The notes below the pieces were generated by a model. It worked only from the letters and a program-made list of their open reading frames with translations, was not told where the DNA came from and ran no database searches. Below are positions 5,184-8,837 of a stretch of 8,837 nucleotides of DNA, in pieces (within the stretch, counting starts at the first letter, position 1; the number at the start of each line of letters is the position of its first letter). The DNA is from CAYXPG01 sp964564845 (GTDB lineage Bacteria; Planctomycetota; Phycisphaerae; Sedimentisphaerales; Anaerobacaceae): NCBI GenBank assembly GCA_964564845.1, contig CAZMCN010000092.1, positions 1-8,837 on the forward strand, given 5' to 3'. A program made the position numbers and the translations under genes.

Positions 5184-6167
5184 TTACCTTTTATGAATAA
5201 GTGGCCACAAAGTATTTTCCGGAGGGATAATTTTTTCGGCTTCTATACGTTCGCAAATGCAAATATTATTTTTCAGATATATCTTTTCGAAATCGACATT
5301 ACGTAATCGAGAAGGGATGATAAAGTATTGGGACAAATCAGACCAGTCTACATCTCTTATAGATACAATTTCTCTTAAGAAGAGGCTTACCCAAATATTC
5401 TCTATCCGTGAGTCTGACACAACTTTTGACACTTTGCTTGTAGAAATCTCCACATAATTACTGTCCAATTCAAATCCTATGAAATTCCGGCCAAGTCTTT
5501 TTGCCGCAATAGCTGTTGTGCCTGTTCCCATGAAAGGATCAAGTGTGATATCACCTTCGTCTGTAGTCATAAGAATGAGACGTTCCAGTAAATGAACGGG
5601 CAATTGACAAGGATGCTCATCACGGTACTTATTGTGCTTAATTCTGTGTATATCTGACCACACATCCGAAACAAGTGGACCAAAGGGATGCATGCTATCT
5701 TTTTTACCACCATAGTCTTTAAGCAAATAGCCACATTTTCGGCATCTTTTGTGTGGGTAACGAATTTCATAAAATTTATTTTTATTCCCATCCTTGGCGT
5801 AGAAGAGAATTCCGTAATGAGAAGGTTGTAAAGTTTTTCCCATCGGTGCTGTAGGTGCGTCCCAAGCAATCCAATGTTTGAAATCCGCCATTTTGTTTAA
5901 ATAGAAAGCATAATATGTCAGCCATTTTGGAATATTATGTAAAAGTATCGACCCTGTTGGTTTAGTAACCCTGACCATCTCCGCAATCCATTTTTCACAC
6001 CACTTCAGGTAGTCCTGGAACTCAAGACTATCCTTGTAGCCGTTATATTTCTTTTTCAGATTAAACGGCGGGTCGGCAAACGTCAGGTCGATACCGGCAT
6101 CCGGAATATCTTTAAAAAGTTCCAGACAATCACCTTGTATTATTTTGTTTTTGTATTTCTCTATCAT
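5184..6167 (-). CDS. Site-specific DNA methyltransferase (adenine-N6 or cytosine-N4), beta class
   Basis: This 327-residue enzyme transfers a methyl group from S-adenosylmethionine to DNA. Motif IV, DPPF (residues 32-35), precedes motif I, DPFMGTGTT (210-218), the order that defines the beta class. GDCLELF (12-18) and the RDEHPCQLPVHLLERL block (182-197) are typical of such restriction-system enzymes. A CRKC pair (142-145) in the presumed target-recognition region could be half of a metal site. After residue 250 an extension of about 75 residues follows, ending in a Cys-containing ICICERI segment and outside the catalytic fold as I know it. DPPF does not decide between m6A and m4C, and the recognition site cannot be read. 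Its ATG overlaps the endonuclease stop by 4 bases (ATGA) and has no Shine-Dalgarno sequence, so it is probably translated by coupling. It should protect host DNA from the neighbouring nuclease. Confidence 0.9.
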   Translation of the reverse strand: MIEKYKNKIIQGDCLELFKDIPDAGIDLTFADPPFNLKKKYNGYKDSLEFQDYLKWCEKWIAEMVRVTKPTGSILLHNIPKWLTYYAFYLNKMADFKHWIAWDAPTAPMGKTLQPSHYGILFYAKDGNKNKFYEIRYPHKRCRKCGYLLKDYGGKKDSMHPFGPLVSDVWSDIHRIKHNKYRDEHPCQLPVHLLERLILMTTDEGDITLDPFMGTGTTAIAAKRLGRNFIGFELDSNYVEISTSKVSKVVSDSRIENIWVSLFLREIVSIRDVDWSDLSQYFIIPSRLRNVDFEKIYLKNNICICERIEAEKIIPPENTLWPLIHKR

Positions 6168-6817
6168 GTTGTGTTAAACGTGTCATTAAGCATTTTCTTA
6201 AATCTTTCTATCTCGTCTTTATGGAACGTGAAAACATCGGCATACGCTGAGACCATACGTTTTAAATCACCCTTGCGGACATACCAACCTATACCATCCA
6301 CAAATCCAATAAATTTGGCCTTCGGGTAGTGACTTTTTATAAGAGAAGCCATTGATATTTCTGCTTTGGATTTGTCACCCTGGCCCGAAGATGTTGTTTT
6401 CAGAAACGAGCTCTCTACTAATATCTTCGGGTTTTTTTTGGAAGGTATTATAAAATCTATGGTTCTCTTTTTGTCAGGCGCATTTTCAATTAGTTCCCAT
6501 AGGTCACCTTGTTCGCAGGAAATCCCTATCTCTTGAAGAAGCGATTTGATTACCATTTCAGGATTGTTGGCTCCCTTTCCTCCATGAGAGCCTTTTTCCT
6601 TGTAGCGTATCAAAGTATCAATCATTGCTGGTATCTCAAACCTGAGTTTTGAGATACTGAGTTTCTTGAGTTCAAACAGTGGAACCCTGTTTGCGAGAAA
6701 CGGTAAAGTAGCGCCTTCAAAGAATAGGTTGACCAAGCCTTTACGGAAATATTCGTTTCGCCGAATCATTGTATTAATTTTGCTATCCGACCACTCCGTT
6801 ATTTCTTGTGTTTGCAC
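6164..6817 (-). CDS. Type II restriction endonuclease, PD-(D/E)XK-like
   Basis: This 217-residue protein is called a restriction endonuclease from its place between two methyltransferase genes and from a PD-(D/E)XK-like core: TIDFIIPS with Asp121, then KILVESS with Glu135 (D-x13-E-x-S). Ser replaces the usual Lys, a change seen in some type II enzymes. SGQGDKSKAE (144-153) and FVDGIGWYVRKGDL (172-185) resemble conserved parts of such nucleases. I could not assign a subfamily or cut site. The start is unsure. GTG 6817 is the first possible start (an in-frame stop lies upstream and there is no other start between), but it has no well-placed ribosome binding site and overlaps the preceding truncated gene by 19 bases. 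ATG 6769 is the alternative. The native N-terminus may have been lost in the deletion proposed for the upstream gene. Confidence 0.75.
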   Translation of the reverse strand: MQTQEITEWSDSKINTMIRRNEYFRKGLVNLFFEGATLPFLANRVPLFELKKLSISKLRFEIPAMIDTLIRYKEKGSHGGKGANNPEMVIKSLLQEIGISCEQGDLWELIENAPDKKRTIDFIIPSKKNPKILVESSFLKTTSSGQGDKSKAEISMASLIKSHYPKAKFIGFVDGIGWYVRKGDLKRMVSAYADVFTFHKDEIERFKKMLNDTFNTT

Positions 6818-7209
6818 ATCGGGTCGAGAATTGTGTCTCCCTTTCTGACACCCATAATGTTCAAAATTGCCTTAATCAATTGCGGATGGAATTTGCCACG
6901 GTAAGGAAAGAGGCCATGTGTTGCATAAGCGGTTGAAAATTTACCATTTTCAAAGTAAGCCTGCGTTTGTGCTGAACGATCTTGGACGTGCGCACCATTA
7001 GAATTGGAGCAAAGTTTAAAGTGGTTAGTTAACTTCCCTTTCACCATCTCAAAAAAAGCGCTTTTTTCAATTAAGTTTTTCTCTGTCAGCAACTCATATT
7101 CTAAATTTGCCAATTGCAATTCAAAAAGCTCATTCGCTGAAGGCAAAAGTCTGCAATTATCAAAGAGTATCTTTGAAATATCCGGTAGCGTATAAAATTT
7201 ATTGTTCAT
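6799..7209 (-). pseudogene. Truncated DNA methyltransferase, N-terminal part only
   Basis: These 136 codons are the N-terminal part of a second DNA methyltransferase of the kind that begins with the SAM-binding region. THGLFPYRGKFHPQLI (98-112) and GDTILDPMC (124-132) match the family pattern in which the latter is followed by GSGTT. Here it ends abruptly as KHKK-stop, so motif I lacks its glycines and motif IV (D/N-PPY) is absent; the product cannot be a working methyltransferase. The remaining sequence is not in another frame downstream, where the endonuclease coding region begins, so a deletion is more likely than a frameshift. ATG 7209 has no ribosome binding site. The locus may once have had the order M-R-M, as found in systems with asymmetric sites, where two methyltransferases each modify one strand. 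Confidence 0.75.
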
Positions 7210-7384
7210 TGGACGATATACTTATCAACTATCAGCCTGAAGGTCTATTCGTGACCATTGTTGTTCAGTATTTGTTTTTTTTGAACCATTATTTTTTGGC
7301 GACGTCTTTTGGAACCTATAAGCCTTTCCTAACCTTTGCCATGTTTCCCTCGTAGGTTATCGTAAGTATTATTAAGATGTTTGG

Positions 7385-7412
7385 ATTATAGTATTTTTGG
7401 AGTAATGGGCAA
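7385..7412 (-). promoter_or_regulatory. Probable promoter of the restriction-modification operon
   Basis: TTGCCC (7412-7407) and a perfect TATAAT (7390-7385) lie 16 bases apart on the minus strand. The start would be near 7378, leaving a leader of about 170 nt before ATG 7209. A 9-bp palindrome (7419-7439) is directly upstream. Confidence 0.55.
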
Positions 7413-7418
7413 GGGGGA

Positions 7419-7439
7419 AATTCCGGCGTAGCCGGAATT
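7419..7439. repeat. Perfect 9-bp inverted repeat, 3-base loop
   Basis: AATTCCGGC-GTA-GCCGGAATT, 21 bases. It lies 7 bases beyond the -35 box of the restriction-modification promoter, so it could be a regulatory site, or simply a member of the dispersed repeats that fill this gap. Confidence 0.7.
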
Positions 7440-7648
7440 AGACAGTATAGAAGGAGAACAGGAGAACTCCGCCATGAAAAAGAAGACCCCGTCACGCTCC
7501 CTCGGCGATGATGGCGGGGCTAAATTTTTGGAATCGGCAAGGAGAACCCCGGTCCCGATATACGAAATTGAGAACCCCCTGCGGAGTAAACAACCCCCCA
7601 GCACAGGACTGGAGGCTAAACGTAGAGCAAATAAAAGTAAAAAGGGAT
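7440..7648. other. Non-coding gap filled by repeat-like sequence
   Basis: No credible gene is seen. The stretch holds GGAGAAC three times (two adjacent copies near 7453-7468 and one near 7540), a 7-bp inverted pair CCGCCAT/ATGGCGG (7469-7475 and 7511-7517), and runs of CCCC. Open frames on both strands here have no ribosome binding site, and their peptides resemble the spurious translations common for dispersed bacterial repeats. Confidence 0.55.
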
Positions 7649-7687
7649 GAGATTGCCACGTTGGCCTTTGGCGGCCTCGCAATGACA
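7649..7687 (-). repeat. Dispersed repeat of the TGTCATTGCGAG type, copy A
   Basis: On the minus strand it reads TGTCATTGCGAGGCCGCC..., ending in GGCAATCTC. The ends ATTGC/GCAAT are inverted. From memory this sequence type is widespread in bacterial genomes and produces spurious CEERSDEAI-like peptides; the name and distribution were not checked here. Confidence 0.7.
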
Positions 7688-7691
7688 TTGA

Positions 7692-7727
7692 GAGATTGCG
7701 TCGGCCTTTGGGGGGCTTGCGATGACA
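7692..7727 (-). repeat. Dispersed repeat of the TGTCAT type, copy B
   Basis: On the minus strand it reads TGTCATCGCAAGCCCCCC..., ending in GCAATCTC. It shares both ends and the central GGCC/AAAGGCC block with copy A and lies 4 bases from it, in the same orientation. Confidence 0.7.
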
Positions 7728-7735
7728 ATTTTTTA

Positions 7736-7788
7736 ATGGATTCCGCATCCCTTCGTTTTCACTCAGGATAAACAAGTGCGGAATGACA
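7736..7788 (-). repeat. Dispersed repeat of the TGTCATTCCGC type, copy C
   Basis: On the minus strand it reads TGTCATTCCGCACTTG..., ending in GCGGAATCCAT. ATTCCGCA (7740-7747) and TGCGGAAT (7777-7784) are perfect 8-bp inverted ends. It begins 9 bases after the metK stop codon, so it would lie in the metK 3' UTR. Confidence 0.7.
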
Positions 7789-7797
7789 ATTTTGTAA

Positions 7798-8837
7798 TTA
7801 TTTTTTTATTTTTAGGCCTGCGGCTTTTCTGAGTTTATCAGCCATATCGGTTTTTTCCCAGGTGAAGTTCGGATGATTTCTGCCGAAATGCCCGCCGTGA
7901 GAGGTATCTGCGTAGATTGGCCGGGCGAGTTTCAAATAGGCAATCATTTTCTTCGGCGTTAAGGGGAAAAGCTTTCTGACGATTTCAGCTATTTTTCGCT
8001 CGCTGACTTTCGCTGTTCCTTCGGTGTCTATTAGAACGGCGATAGGTTCAGCGACTCCGATTGCGTAAGATAACTGCACTTCACAGGTATCTGCGAGGCC
8101 TGCGGCGACGACGTTTTTGGCGATGTATCTGGCCATATAGCTTGCGGTCCTGTCCACCTTTGTTGGGTCTTTTCCGCTGAAAGCGCCGCCGCCGTGGCTG
8201 CCTCTACCGCCGTAGGTATCGACGATGATTTTTCTACCTGTGAGGCCGCAATCGCCTTTTGGGCCGCCGACGACGAATCGACCGGTAGGATTTATGTGGT
8301 AAATGGTGCGCCTGTCGATGAGCTTTTTGGGCATAACAGGCAGGATGACCTTTTCGATAATCTCTTTTCTCAAGATTTTATACGGGACCGAAGGAGCGTG
8401 CTGGGTTGAGACTACGACGGTGTGGATTCTTTTTGGTTTTCCATTTTCGTATTCGACTGTAACCTGACTTTTTCCATCGGGTCTCAGCCAGGTCAGGAGT
8501 TTGTCTTTTCTTGCTTTTTCGAGGCGAGTGGTGAGTGCGTGAGCGAGCTGTATCGGCATCGGCATAAGAGCGGGTGTTTCCCTGCAGGCAAATCCGAACA
8601 TAAGTCCCTGGTCTCCGGCGCCCTGCTCCTTGTGCAGGCCTGAGCCTTCTGTTACGCCCCGAGAGATGTCGGGGCTTTGGTTGTCGATTGATACTACTAC
8701 TGCACAGTCATTGCCATCGAAGCCCATAGTAGGGTCGTCGTAGCCGATTTTTTTGACAGTGCTTCTGACGACTTCGGGGATATCAACATATCCTTTTGTG
8801 GTGATTTCCCCTGCAACGACAACCAGGCCTGTTGTTA
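7798..8837 (-). CDS. metK: S-adenosylmethionine synthetase (methionine adenosyltransferase), 5' end missing
   Basis: The visible 345 residues belong to MetK, the cytosolic enzyme that makes S-adenosylmethionine from methionine and ATP, releasing phosphate and pyrophosphate. The fragment enters at the right edge within the N-terminal domain (TTGLVVVAGEITT); by comparison with the usual length of about 385-390 residues, some 45 are missing, including the HPDK segment. Both family signatures are present: GAGDQGLMFGF (visible residues 72-82, with Phe in place of the usual final Tyr) and GGGAFSGKD (215-223), which supply residues for ATP and metal binding. DTYGG, ASYMARYIAKN, the C-terminal FPLTPK and the HFGRN segment also fit. 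The gene ends with a Lys-rich tail (GLKIKK). It supplies the methyl donor for all cell methylations, including the methyltransferase at 5184-6167. Its promoter is outside the window. Confidence 0.95.
   Translation of the reverse strand, partial: TTGLVVVAGEITTKGYVDIPEVVRSTVKKIGYDDPTMGFDGNDCAVVVSIDNQSPDISRGVTEGSGLHKEQGAGDQGLMFGFACRETPALMPMPIQLAHALTTRLEKARKDKLLTWLRPDGKSQVTVEYENGKPKRIHTVVVSTQHAPSVPYKILRKEIIEKVILPVMPKKLIDRRTIYHINPTGRFVVGGPKGDCGLTGRKIIVDTYGGRGSHGGGAFSGKDPTKVDRTASYMARYIAKNVVAAGLADTCEVQLSYAIGVAEPIAVLIDTEGTAKVSERKIAEIVRKLFPLTPKKMIAYLKLARPIYADTSHGGHFGRNHPNFTWEKTDMADKLRKAAGLKIKK

Noticed and set aside
7386..7775. A 129-codon minus-strand frame and overlapping frames on both strands
   Set aside because: The peptides come from dispersed repeats (SLRGRQRPT, ARPPKANVAI) and there is no ribosome binding site.

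Overview
The window looks like part of a Planctomycetota genome, most likely of the Phycisphaerae/Sedimentisphaerales type. This is inferred from the gene mix (secreted LamG protein, secreted beta-propeller protein, short unrecognised proteins) and from intergenic DNA full of degenerate short-unit repeats of a kind often mistranslated as proteins in such assemblies. No rRNA, tRNA, CRISPR array or transposase is visible.

Layout. Left edge (minus strand): the first 73 codons of a secreted LamG-domain protein, preceded by a perfect consensus sigma70 promoter. Then about 440 bases of non-coding DNA with an octamer repeat and a 13-bp hairpin. Next, a secreted unrecognised protein (664-1302, minus) with its own promoter. 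On the plus strand follow mgtE (1652-3022; magnesium channel, with a structured leader that partly resembles an M-box), a 98-residue basic protein (3186-3482) and a secreted PQQ-like beta-propeller protein (3556-4656). A repeat-rich gap (4657-5183) holds a bidirectional terminator and, facing it on the minus strand, a strong promoter with a palindrome at its start site. Together these delimit a possible short RNA of about 240 nt.

Right half (minus strand): a restriction-modification locus made of a truncated methyltransferase (6799-7209), a PD-(D/E)XK-type restriction endonuclease (6164-6817) and an intact beta-class methyltransferase (5184-6167), apparently one operon with overlapping reading frames. 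The first methyltransferase stops exactly in motif I and runs into the endonuclease, which suggests an internal deletion. The locus looks AT-richer than metK and mgtE and may be horizontally acquired. Finally, a 590-base gap carries three related TGTCAT-type dispersed repeats, followed by metK (S-adenosylmethionine synthetase), whose N-terminus lies beyond the right edge. MetK makes the methyl donor used by the methyltransferase, but the intervening repeats and separate promoter suggest no operon link.

All assignments come from reading the sequence by eye; no database search was run.
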